From contig JAJAGP010000274.1 in the NCBI GenBank assembly GCA_025084515.1, positions 124,001 to 188,000 of the forward strand: a stretch of 64,000 nt of DNA. The letters run 5' to 3'. Source of the stretch: Ancistrus triradiatus (Eukaryota; Chordata; Actinopteri; Siluriformes; Loricariidae). A program made the translations under genes and the position numbers. The notes below the pieces were generated by a model. It was given only the letters and a program-made list of their open reading frames with translations, searched no databases and was not told where the DNA came from. This document shows positions 1 through 12,000 of this stretch, one piece after another; position 1 is the stretch's first letter, and each line of letters opens with the position of its first letter.

Positions 1-706
1 AAAGCCAGATGTATACATGACATAAATTATACAACAGTAAAGAAAGAGAGAACAAAAGTGCATCAAGAGAGAAATAAAAATAAACCAAAAACAGTTCCGA
101 ACAACTTTACATAAACACATGCAGGTCACAGAATGAGAGAAGCAGCCAGGGAGAAAACAGTAATAAAATAAATAAATAATGTCGTGTGGGAGTGAGGTAA
201 ATGCTCTTAAGACTGTAGGACTAATTTGTGGATGCAGCGTTTCAACCAGATTACAGATGCACAGACCGACTGACCAACCCTCTGCACTCAAAGGGCACAA
301 ACATTGGTTTGCCAGCAATCTATTCTTACATCTCTAACAGCCCTATGATAGACCTTTTTCCCCATGCAAAATGGGAAAAGGAAGTGGTTTACCACTTCCA
401 GTTTGTGGTTCAAGAATGTCACCACATCCAGTTTCAATTACTCCTAAATTAACAGGTACATCCAGACAAAAAAAAATCTCTATCCTGCACCCAAGTAGGA
501 GAATCGCTTTAGGCACTCAGCATTTTCACCTCGGTTTACTATGCTTAGCCAGCAAAGCATGCTCACATTTTATTCGTTCATGTTCTTTTTGACATTTTAA
601 CCCCCCACTTCTCCTGGTCAGGACTGCAGTGGGCACACGTGTCTACCAGGAAAACAGTGGGGAGGGGTTGCTGCTGCAGTGACAGGGGATGACCCTGTGG
701 GGATGA

Positions 707-876
707 GACTGTGGTAGCCTCGCATTTAAGGTACTGGACTATGGACCAGAATGTCCAGGGATCAAATCCCACCTCTGCCAAGCTCCCACTTGCTCACAGG
801 CCCTTTACCCACAATTGCTTAGACTGTATTAATTCTAAGTCGCTCTGGACAAGGGCTTCTACTAAATGTGATGTGA
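707..876 (+). repeat. tRNA-derived SINE, family A
   Basis: Pol III-type head (GGTACTGGACT, B-box-like ATCAAATCCC), a body with CACAATTGCTTAGA and the family tail TAAGTCGCTCTGGACAAGGG ... CTACTAAATG. The same family recurs eight more times in the window; this copy is diverged. Confidence 0.85.
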
Positions 877-1309
877 TGATCCTCCACCCACTCCTCCCAC
901 TGGCACAGCCCAATCATGCCTGTCTGACACTGGGATTTTGATGACAACACTGCGGAAACCTCGGCATCATTTTTAATGAAGAGAATGTAACAAAAGTATC
1001 TGGACAAATTCGTATCAGATGAATTCTGAGTAAAAGTGAAAATGAAATGTAGTGAAGCAATGTAGATGAGTAAAGGATGAGTAAAGTAGAAACATCCCAA
1101 GAAAGTACTTAAGCACATGTATTTAGGGTTTATTAGCCAGCTCTGTCTGCATCTGATGCCCAAACATGTTTACATCATCTTCCTTTAGTTACAATTCAAG
1201 AATCTGACATCCAGGCTCCCACTGTAATGAACAACCATGTCCTATAACCACAGTATTGCTTTTGCATGCTCTGATTATGTGGAAGTAATAAGCTCCTTAA
1301 CTCGGTCTG

Positions 1310-1483
1310 TTACATTTACAGCATTTAGCAACTTACAATTGATACAGTCTTACAATCCAAGCAATTGTGGGTTAAGCGTCTTGCTGAAGGACCCAACAGT
1401 GGCAGCTTGGCAGAGGTGGGATTTGAACCCTGGATCTTCTGGTCCAGAGTCCAGTACCTTAACCGCTAGTCTACTACAGTCCC
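1310..1483 (-). repeat. tRNA-derived SINE, family A
   Basis: Reverse-oriented copy: TTACAGCATTTAGC tail at the left, then GGGATTTGAACCCTGG (inverted B box) and CTTAACCGCTAG. It lacks part of the AGACGCCCTTATCC block. Confidence 0.87.
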
Positions 1484-2845
1484 ACAGTCTGTTGTGGGTC
1501 CAGTAAAGGTGTGAGCAAGTTACAGCTTTACCCAGTTTTATGTATGTTTTAATTTCAGTTTATTAAAGCGAGCATAAGATGATGATAATGCTAAAGTCAA
1601 GTTCCAATGAACCCAGTTCATTTGAATGCTATATCCCTGATCTTATTTCCCTGATTTTACTCCTCTCTTTCTTTCATTAGCACTGGATATATGGTTATCT
1701 TTATGTATTTTTTGATGTACGTTTTTAAATAAAATGAAAACACCAGTCTCTTATTTCATTAAATTCTTCTGTTCTCAGTGAGGAAGAAGGACGTGCATTA
1801 CGCATGCTTGAACCCTCAACTTCCAACAAGAAAATTGCTTCCTGTAAGCTGTACTCTTACATCTTGCATTTCCTACTAACAGGGAGCTGAGGAATGTGAG
1901 CTACCCAGACGCTCTGACTACTAAAGCAAACGCGAATCGATGTTTAAAGGTTATGGGGTTGGGAACTCTGAAGGTCATGGCCGTATGAGGCTCGACTGCT
2001 GACTCTTTTCCACAGAGACACTGAGGCTGTAGGACTGCTCATTCCTCAGAGAGGTCCCAGCATTCCAGCCCAGGACACACATACAGACTCAGCACAGCTG
2101 CAGCTCACCACACCCCAAGTCAGCATTCCTCCCACTGCCTCCAGTTTCTCACAAAATCTCTTTCTATAGAACAGGTTTGTTGTTATACTGTCCGTAAGTT
2201 TTCTATTCATGTTTTTTTCCCTTTATTCCCATACACAGTGACCACAACAACCTAAACCAAGAAAGCACAAACTGTTTATCTTGACTGACTGACAGGGAAA
2301 AATGCAAATTAAAATGTCAAATGGTGACAGTGGTTTAGGATTCATGTACAATACTTTTCATCCCCAAAGACATGGGCAGAACAGCAGGGGGCTGAAACTT
2401 AAGCCATTTCACGATGAGGTAATACAATAGAACAGCTCCCTCTCTGCATGCATCTGGGCAGCACGTCAATGTGCATCGTACATAGAGGTCGGCAAGTGTT
2501 CCAGATTAGTTTGACTGGTGAGACTGTCAGAGACTGAGGAGTGACAATGAGGTGGCAAAATCTCAGACAGACTTTTCCGCTCTAGGAAGGATAAGCATGT
2601 CACCGTTTAAAATAAACATGCATACATTCAACACACGAGTGAAGAATTACATGAATTCTGGCCATCAATGTAAACAAGAGTAAGACCATTGTCTTACTCC
2701 GTGTCAGCAGAGCACTGCAGTAAGAAAGGAGCACTTTCATGATTCACAATGACCTGCATGTGCACTCTATAGATCTAAACATGGCAAATAGGTGGGTGAT
2801 ATGCCAATTTTAGATTGTGAACAATTAAAATGTCTCCATGATATA
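1484..2845. other. Presumed cdc42bpa intron or flank, nothing recognised
   Basis: No kinase exon, RNA gene or repeat family recognised on either strand. Confidence 0.45.
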
Positions 2846-4172
2846 CAGTGGGGCAAAAAAGTATTTAGTCAGCCACTGATTGTGCAAGTTCTCCGACTTA
2901 GAAAGATGAGAGAGGTCTGTAATTTTCATCATAGGTACACTTCAACTATGAGAGACAAAATGAGAAAAAAATCCAGGAAATCACATTTAAAGAATTTAAC
3001 TGTAAATTATGGTGGAAAATAAGTATTTGGTCAATAAATTTGGTTCAACTCAATACTTTGTAACATATCCTTTGTTGGCAATGACAGAGGTCAAACGTAT
3101 CCTGTAAGTCTTCACCAGGTTTGCACACACTGTAGCTGGTATTTTGGCCCATTCCTCCATGCAGATCTCCTCTAGAGCAGTGATGTTTTGGGGCAACAAG
3201 GACTTTCAACTCAACTCCGTGTCACCTGGGCGGTCTGGCTGAACTGGGCTTCAGTCCTCTTGATCTTGACTCGTGCATCCTTGCCTTAGAATAAGGGCAG
3301 AGCTGGGGGTTCATAGTCAAAGAGTCTTATGGTGATCAGAGACGTTGGGTTGCTGTCTTCTGCCTCCCATCCATGGGGTTGCCGATGTCTCATGTGATCC
3401 CTCTTGGCTGTGTTTTCCTACCAGTTCTCCTTTTCTAGCTATGCTGCTATAGCTAATGCTGCCGGGGTCTCATGCTACACATAACATCAGTGATTGTTAA
3501 TAGACACTGTGCTCTTAATTAATCAATAACTAATTACATTTTCTGTTTTCTCTCCGAGCTGTGTTCCGGGTACCAGTTCCAGCCCCACACATGATGTTCA
3601 TCCGCTTGTAGCTCCACTCAAGCTGCTTCCGTCATCAGCTCCAGTCCCACCGCACCCGGGCCACTTAATGCCGATGTGCATACTTCACATTTCATTTGAA
3701 CTATGACTCCATGACTTTAGTTTCGTTCTTAGATTTATCATCTACGCCGCCCAAGGAGGTTTGGTCCCTTTTTTTGAGTCTTGGTTCTCCCAAGGTTTCT
3801 TCCTCAGAAACTTTGGGAGTTTTTCTTGCCACTGTCGCCCTAGGCTTGCTCAATTTGGGATTGGACATAGTTATTAGGAGATAATCTAAACTTGTAAAGT
3901 TGCTTTGAGACAATGCTCCATTGTAAAAAGCACTATATAAATAAATCTGACTTGACTTAAATTTTTCTATGGGGTTGAGGTCTGGAGACTGGCTAGGCCA
4001 CTCCAGGACCTCGAAATGCTTTTCACGGAGCCACTCCTTCGTTGCCCGAGCAGTGTGTTTGGGATCATTGTCATGCTGGAAGACCCAGCCGTGTTCCATC
4101 TTCAATGCTCTCACTGATGGAAGGCGTTTTTGGCTTGAAATCTCACGATACATGGCCCCGTTCTTTTTTTTA
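2846..4172 (-). mobile_element. Tc1-like transposon, degenerate, with nested LINE tail
   Basis: The left terminal repeat starts CAGTGGGGCAAAAAAGTATT after a TA. The coding part lies on the minus strand; its C-terminal end reads FQHDNDPKHTAR and EWPSQSPDLNPIE, the catalytic DD34E region of Tc1 transposases. About 745 bases of other repeat (3213-3957) split it. The right terminus is missing after about 4172, so the element is dead. Confidence 0.85.
3213..3957 (+). mobile_element. LINE-type 3' tail inserted in the Tc1 element
   Basis: Contains CCCAAGGTTTCTTCCTC, CTTGCCACTGTCGCCCTAGG and the end block TTGCTTTGAGACAATGCTCC ... GCACTATATAAATAAATCTG, then a TTGA-like short repeat. This is a very common fish repeat end, probably of an L2/Rex-type non-LTR element. 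The Tc1 sequence is interrupted exactly here (GACTTTCAACTC ... TTTCTATGGGG). Confidence 0.7.
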
Positions 4173-5938
4173 CTGGAATTAAATCCAGCCATCCATCTGA
4201 TTTCTTAATCCGATTTCTAGTTCGGAGTATGCTATATAAACGACCACCTGAATAATCAAATAACTGCAGAAATCTGACCCTGATCGGAGTATTAAGTGCG
4301 TGTAAACAAACTCACTGACAAGTGAAGTACCCGTTTGCATGATTACCAACAACCTACACCAATCCTTCATACTAAGCTCGAGTCTTCAGCAGTTCTTTAT
4401 ACCATTACTGGCTAATGCACTGTAAAACACACTAGCAGCACACAGCATTTTCATGCACATAATTTTCTGTAAACGGTCTAGCCAAGTGAGACTTTTGTCA
4501 TGCTTTAGTACCAGTGAGTAAAGGTACAGATGTTACTGATATCACGAGCTCCACTTATCCACATATCACTTGCTCACTGGATAAAAGAAAAACAGGCTGG
4601 CTATCATACTTTCATGAAGACATCAAAATAGTACTGAAAATTAAGTGGTTCTACACTCCCCTCAAGAGTTTCACTAAAAATCAGCAAGAGCCAGGTCAAC
4701 AGGAAGCAAACACATTGGCCCTTTCCTGCATTAGCCTGCTACAACAATGGACAGCCCAACCAGTCATGCTGCTTATTCAGCACCCAGTTCCTTTTCGTAG
4801 AGCCATAATCAGCAAGTCAAATATCAAACCAAACCCAATCTCCTGCCTAAGTGTTTACTAAAACTTCAATTAAAACTCGTCCAAATTCATTTAAGTCCAT
4901 GTGGAATTATTTACATAGCATTCTTTCAAGAACTCTTCAGCTTGAGGTATTAATACAGTACTCTCAATCTGTAGCATTCAAATAATCCTCCTCTTAGAGA
5001 TGAAGCTACTACATCAAGTGGAAAATTGAGGTTACATATTAACAACAGTCTCTACCTAAAACTTCACATGAAGACCACAAACTATACCAAATCAGACTTC
5101 CTCAGGCTTCCACTCTAATGGGGGATTGGATCTAGGGGTTTCCTTCATTTCCATGTACTGAGAATGCCATATGCTCATTTTGGAACCAGTGAAGTTATAA
5201 CAAATATCCTGATGAGGGTCACACAAGGGTCCATGGGGACAAACCGCAGCTGAAGTATTTAGAAATTATTCTCAGAATGTTCTGAAAAGTCAATCCTTAA
5301 ATAGATTAATTTGAATTTTCTGCCCACCTCTGCAGGGTTAGTAGTGGCCTCTACAAGAGTTCTCTTCAGCTACTACCACATATTTGGTTTTACAGACAGT
5401 CAGCAAAGATAAACTAAGAGGCTCTTATTGTTCTGCAAAACCAAGAATGTTTCCGGCTAACTGGAGTTTCTTTAGGATAGGTTACAAGCACAAGTGACAA
5501 ACCATGAACCAACATTAAATATGCTTGGTCTGTCAAATTCTGCCTAACCGATTCAGTAATTGTTATTTATAATCCTGAATTTAGTGTGCCATTAAGTTCC
5601 AAAGTTTGCACTCACAGGACAGATTAATTATGTTCACAGCATGCAACTACAAAACCAGAAAAGACCGAATCCACGAAAGCCCCATCAAAGAGCATATGTG
5701 GCTCAGAACATAATCCCTAAATGAAGGATCTAAACACATCCTACTTGAAGAGAACAGGCACATACTGAAATCAAATCTGTACATCCTACACAGATTTGTC
5801 ATGTGACCCTTATACTGGCCAATCTACCTATGAGCAAAATACTTGACTTTTAGGTTACAATGTCTTGTTCTTAATGTCCAAGTGAAGATGAGCTTGATTT
5901 TAGCATGAATGCCCCACCCCCACCTGCATGAGTCTTAC
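4173..5938. other. Intron downstream of cdc42bpa exon 5, nothing firm
   Basis: I looked for the next MRCK exon (DIKPDN) on the minus strand and did not find it. Sequence at 4200-4320 (TTAATCCGATTTCTAG ... GATCGGAGTATTAAG) may be a decayed mini-element. The open frame at 4514-4861 shows no protein signature. Confidence 0.45.
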
Positions 5939-6087
5939 CTGTGGACATAGTGGAGCTGATGCACAGAGTCAATGGCCAGCACCATTTCAGCCAGGTAGAA
6001 TCGGGCCATGTCCTCAGGCAAGCGGTCTTCAAACTTACTCAGCAATGTCAAGAGATCGCCACCCACATAGTAATCCATTACCAGATA
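5939..6087 (-). CDS. cdc42bpa: cdc42bpa coding exon 5 (hinge to HRD)
   Basis: Residues 151-199 plus two bases: YLVMDYYVGG (hinge), LSKFEDRLPEDMARFYLAEM and HQLHYVH, ending in the first two bases of the HRD arginine. Acceptor TTTCAG, donor GTAAGA. This is the last MRCK exon visible in the window. Confidence 0.94.
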
Positions 6088-9000
6088 CTGAAAGAAACAG
6101 CCATGACAGAAACTATATTACAACACAGTGTACACCATTAGATTCATCATCTGTTACTGAGCAGTGTTTGCTTGCACATCCTGCTTAACATTTATAATTA
6201 TGTGGGACCTAAAATAAAGTACACACTTTACATAACAGGTAGGAGTGGGCGATATTGCCAAAATTCTAAACTATGGTATATGTAATTTTATGTCACGAAA
6301 TATCTCAATACTGCAATTTGGAATCAAATAAATTTTCAGGTTATCAAATAAAATGATCTATTTTGGTTTATCCAAAAAATTAATAAATTGCTACTTGAAA
6401 GGCACTTAATCATTGTTCAAAATATATTTGGAACTACAGTTTGTAAACATGTCAATATACACATGTAATATAACAATTAAAATATAATACACTCTACTGG
6501 GCTGGTCGATACGTCAAAAATATTATATCACAACATTTAAAGATTTTCACAATATTTTATCATGATACATGTGATCACAGACAAAATGCACCAGTGGCAA
6601 CATATTCTTGAAATTCAAGTTCAGATTCCTATTAACATATTATCCCATACTTCGTAAAAGTGATTTAAATTCAAAATGTGCTGCGCTTCATCAAATTAAA
6701 CAGGACTAATTTTAGTCTTTAGAATGAAACATGCAGTTGAAACATGTCAGTGTTCTTTAAGCATTTAAATTTACAATTTATCATTACAATACATCATCAT
6801 CATCGTCATGCTCACCCCTATATATATTTTGTGTGGGCAATTAAATAAGGGACCCTGACTTGACCTTGACCCTGAGGTGCTTCAGATCCACATCACATAG
6901 AAGAATTAAGGATTTCGAAAACTCCCTGAACCACTCCTTTTCAACTTTGTAAATTGGGCCATGTTCTTACAAATATAAAATGCAATGGCATTCATTATGT
7001 ACTTCCATATATTAGATCCCTTGCCATACAAAGTTGCTTTAGCACAGTATTCAAAACCTTTCTGAATGAAATTTAACACCATTAAACACAGCGCTTATGT
7101 TTTGACTTTTGTAGTACAACTTATTAGTGCAGGACAGGGCGGTGGCACAGGTGTCAGCATGGTTATGCCATAGCTCAGAGATCCCCAATTCAACTTATGA
7201 CCCAGAGACCACCAGGAGAATGTTTTGCCCATTTCTGTGTGGGTTGCCTACAGGTACACCAGTTTCTTCTCACATTCCAAAAATATGAGTTAGGTCAACT
7301 GGTATCTCTAAAGTGCCCGTGTGTGTCTCTGTGGGCATGTATCCTGTGATTGACTGGTCCCCTGTCTAGGGTGGGTTCTCGTCTTGTGACCCGTGCTGCT
7401 GGGTGGGCCCTTTATCACCGCCAACATTGAATTGGATTAAGTGGGTATGAAAACGAATGAATATTGCTTGATGTGATTCATTTTAAGACGTTAAACATTG
7501 CCCTCCACCTACAACCATTGAGCGGCAAATTTTACAGATTATGTTTTTCTGCTCAGTGTCTCCTGTCTTCAGGTATGTGTGTGGAGTCCTTTGTCTCTAA
7601 ATTGTCTAAATTGTCCCAATATCCTTCCTCTTACATGTAAACACCTTTATGTACAAACATCTGCATGAGTATATTGTCACATTAAAACACACTAATCTTG
7701 CCATGTCCATCCACCACCTTTGCCGCTGTTGCAGAGGCACTGAAATAATCAGCGTCTGATCAAAACTTTCCACTCCCCTCCCAAAATGGGCTAGCACATT
7801 TGACCGCTGTGTCACCCAAGCACAGTATTCTCATTTTAACATGGAAAAAAACAAATACTAACACGACAGACTGTAATTGACAAATTCCATTCTCAAACCA
7901 TTACTGCAGCCAACACAGCACTGGCTAAAAGTTGACGAGTTGTTGTGACAGCCCTGTCAGTAAAAAGCTCACCAAAAAGTTGTCATCTTGAAACGCATAG
8001 TGCAGTGTTGTGATCCACTGGCTGTCTCCATTCACCAGAACATCCCGCTCCTCTCGGAAGCATGCAGTCTACAACAGAAAACCCAACAGTGCAGTTAAAT
8101 TAAATATTTCTGCAACTGGGGACAAACAGGGATAACACGAGATCATGGCATATACCTCAGCTCTTTTCAGCATCTCCCACTTATTGAGGATCTTCATTGC
8201 AAACACTTTGCCCGAATTTTTCACCTTCACAACTGCAACCTGGAAAATACAAACAGGAAAACCATTACAAGGCCACACAAATCTCTTCGTGGGATTAAAG
8301 CACTTTTAGTACATAATAACAAAATGGCTTTCAGTAGAAACCTGTTCATGTTCACATTCTGTTTACTGAAAGATTCCACTTCACATATGGCAGTTGCCTA
8401 AAAGCAGTGCCAACCTCAAATTAAACAACTGCTTAGGTGAGGTTAGGAGATTAGATGACAAAAAGCGAGCTTAAGCTGAGACCTGGTCATTTATTTTATT
8501 GAACACAATGATCCAGTATTATATCCGTGACTGGCAAAAGTATTTGAAAGGTCAGAACTTTGACTTGGCCATTCCAAAATATCAACTTTAAGCTTCTTTA
8601 ACTATTTTTGGTAGAAAGACTTTGGATTGCCGTCTTGCTGCATGGAGCACTTTGTCTTACAATTCAGTGCACAGACAAATGTCCTAACATTTCCTTTAGA
8701 ATTTGGTGGAATGTCTGTGAAAGTTCAGTCATCCGGGTCATAGTAGACTTGAGTGTTGAGTTGAGGGCAGCTGAACTTCTTTTTGAAACGTCTTCAAGAA
8801 GTTCTCCTCAGAGTTGCTGGAATAATTCACAATTCATTGTCCCAGCCATGGTGGGATGCACACCACTGGTTCAGTGTTCTCCTGATGGTGGACTCATGAA
8901 CTTCAACATTAGACAATGTGAGAACAGCCTTTAGTTGCATTCAAGTTACCTTGGGTTCCCTCGTGACCTCGCAGACTATCCTTTGTTGTAACCTTTTCCA

Positions 9001-12000
9001 GGCTGATGAGCATCAACAACTCTTTTTCTGAGGTCCTCCATAAGCTTTTTGATCCATACCACGGTACACTTCCACAAACATGTTTTGAAGACCAGACAGA
9101 ATCCTGTTCTTTAAATAGGCAGAGTGCCCACTGGCACATAAATGTCATCCCATTTAATGAAATTTCACCTGCATATGAACTACTACTCTAGAGGTTCACT
9201 TACTTTTGCAACTCTCAGATATGTAATACTGGATTATAGTCCTCAGTAAATACAAGAACAATATTTTTGTCTCTTTTTACAATTGGGTTGTCCTTATCTA
9301 CTGAATTTAGAAAATTCTAAAGGGTTCACAAACTTCCAGTCACCACTGTAATTTTTTCTGTCAGCACCAGACAAGCAAAAACAAGCACCAATGGCTGCAT
9401 TCATACTGAAACATTCCTGTACAGCAGAGGTGATTACAAAAAAAAAAAAAATCATCCCTCCTTTTTAGGGAAGGACACAGGTGTTGAAATGAATTCTGTA
9501 TCTTAACTACAGGAGAAATTTTTTTTCTGCTGGAAAGTGTGTCACTGTCAGCTACAAACTATAAACCCTTTAGGAGTATACTTGAATTGAAGTTACTCTA
9601 AAGGTAGTTGATCACATACATACAACAATAAAGAATCATTGCACATGCTGACCCCAACAAGGACATTGCAACAACAAACTGCAAGTGAGCATCTTTATTG
9701 ATGCTTTTAAAAAATATATAAAAATTTATTAAAATGGAAACACCAAAATTTCGAATGGACACAAGTACTCAGACCCTTTGCTATGACGTTTGAAATTTAT
9801 CTCTGGGGGCTCCCATTTCTCTTGATCATCTTTGAGAGGTGTCTATACCTTGATTGGAGTCCATCCATGGTAACGTTGATTGGACATGATTTGTAAAGAC
9901 ACACCTGTCTATATAAGGTCTCACAGCTAACAATGCACATCAGAGCAAAAACCAAGCCATGAAGAGGAAAGAACTGCCTGTAGCTCAGAGACAGCATTGT
10001 GTGGAGGCAGAGATCTGGAAAAGGCTACAAAAAGAAATCTGCTGCACTGAAAGGTCCTAAGAGCACAGTGGCCTCCATAATTCTTAAATGGAAGAAGTTT
10101 GAAATAATAAGGACTCTTCCTAAAGCTGGGTGACCCACCAAACTAAGTAATCGAAGGTGAAGGGCCTTGGTAAGAGAGGTGACCAAGAACCCAACTGTCA
10201 CTCTGGCTGAGCTCCAAAGATCCTGTGTGCAGACGGGGGAAACTTCCAGAAGGTCAACCATCACTGAGGCACTCCACCAATCTGAGCTTTATGGCATAGT
10301 GGCCAGACAGAAGAATCTCTTTTTCATGGATTTTCATGCGTCTTTTACTGGGGAGAGGCTTCTGTCTTCTTTTTAATAAATTTGCAAAAATTTCTAAAAT
10401 TCTATTATCACTTTCTCATTATGGGGTATTGAGAGCAGAACGATGGAGAAAACCGATTTTTTTCGGCAAAAGACCACAAATGTGAAAAAATTGACAGGGT
10501 CTGAATACTTTCCTAATGCACTGTAGGTGGTCAGTGAGGACTTGCCATTCCTGCTGTCTTCCTTGCTGACTGGTTCGCTCTTTTGTTGTCAGGAAGACCG
10601 CAGTGGCTTGGTATCAAGCAGAATATGATGTCAAAGTTTAGAGCTTTGAGGCGATTCACATTTTGCAGAACATTTAGGATGGGAGGCTGGTCAGAATCAA
10701 AGGCCCCTAGAGCCTGCAAGTAGGAATCCATACAAACGAGAACTCTATACTGCTGTGCCAACTTGGCATACTTGAGGGCTAAAAGCAGAGACTGGGCCTT
10801 GGCCGTGAATACTGTGACATGATGTTTTAGCTTTCAAGCCTTTAAAGCCACTGGCAACTGATCACTGGTGGATGTTGATTATGCCCAGCTGTCCACTCTC
10901 TTACCTAATGAAGGCATTTAAGACAAACACTTCTAATCTCTAACAACAACTAATCTTGAGTTTGGTTAGGTTCTCTGTTGCCATGTGTCTGTTGAAGATC
11001 TCTGCACCTTTGAAGGAACCGATCGCCTGTTTATGTTTCTTGACTGGTCCTGGTATGGTGGATGTGGAATTGTTCCCTCAGCTATGGATTTCAGGGTGCT
11101 AGAGAACCATATAGCCAAGTCTTCTTCTTTGGGCCACACAGCCTCTTCCAGCAGCAGGACAGGAAGGAAAACCAATCAGCCCTCTTCAGCTTCCATCATT
11201 AGACAATTTGAAGCCGTACTTGTCTCTCCAGTGTGAAAATAATTGAGAAGGCATATGACATTTTACAAGCAAATTCCTTCATCACTTTGTCCATAGTATT
11301 TGTAGACTGAATCGCCCATGGTGGGCTGTGGCCCCCAGGAGTATGTATGGGAGGTTAGGCATGTAATTGTTCTACCAGCCTGTCCAGGTCTTGTATGAGG
11401 GTTTACTCTGGTGGTATGCAGGCAAACAGATTGCTGTGGAGATCAGTGATATTTGACAGCTACATCACTGTTACGCTACATGCAATTTTCCTGTGGGTCT
11501 TACCAGGACAGTTGTTCCTTTAGACAGTCTCTGACAATTAGCCCCATACAAGTTTTAGATGGTGAAATATTTCAGTGACAGGCCTTTGCCTGGTACCAGT
11601 TGAATTGCCTGGAAGCAGATGGCTACAAGATCAAGAGTCACAGCCAGTTGTTTTATTTCAATGAAATTCACTCAAGCCACAACAATTCCACTAAAATGGT
11701 GGGACTTTCTTTCCCATTGCAATGAAGATGTGTACAAAATACTTCTACTGTTTTCTGATTTACTTAAATCGAGTTCTCGGTTCGTTTTAGGTTGTGGTTG
11801 CAGCAGATCCATTTTCTTTTGACCTTGCTGCTGGATGGTTACTTGGGTCTGGTCCTCATTTGACCGTGTGTGGGTGGGCATGGGAAGGCTCCTTCCAGGA
11901 ACTCTTGGCTTTTGGGGGCGAGACTTATACTGGCAATCAGCTGTGGTTTGTTTTCATCCAACCAAGCATAGAACCCTCCACATTTATTGGCACCCCTGGC

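Noticed and set aside
819..1163. 114-residue minus-strand ORF
   Set aside because: No domain or composition signal, it overlaps a SINE end, and no splice-compatible neighbours are seen.
3701..4192. 163-residue protein-coding gene
   Set aside because: The N-terminal part is Tc1 transposase and the rest reads through the nested LINE tail in reverse; it is a chance fusion of two repeats.
1..5938. Sixth coding exon of cdc42bpa
   Set aside because: I searched the minus strand for the DIKPDN/DFG-type exon that must follow YVHR and found none, so it should lie left of the window.
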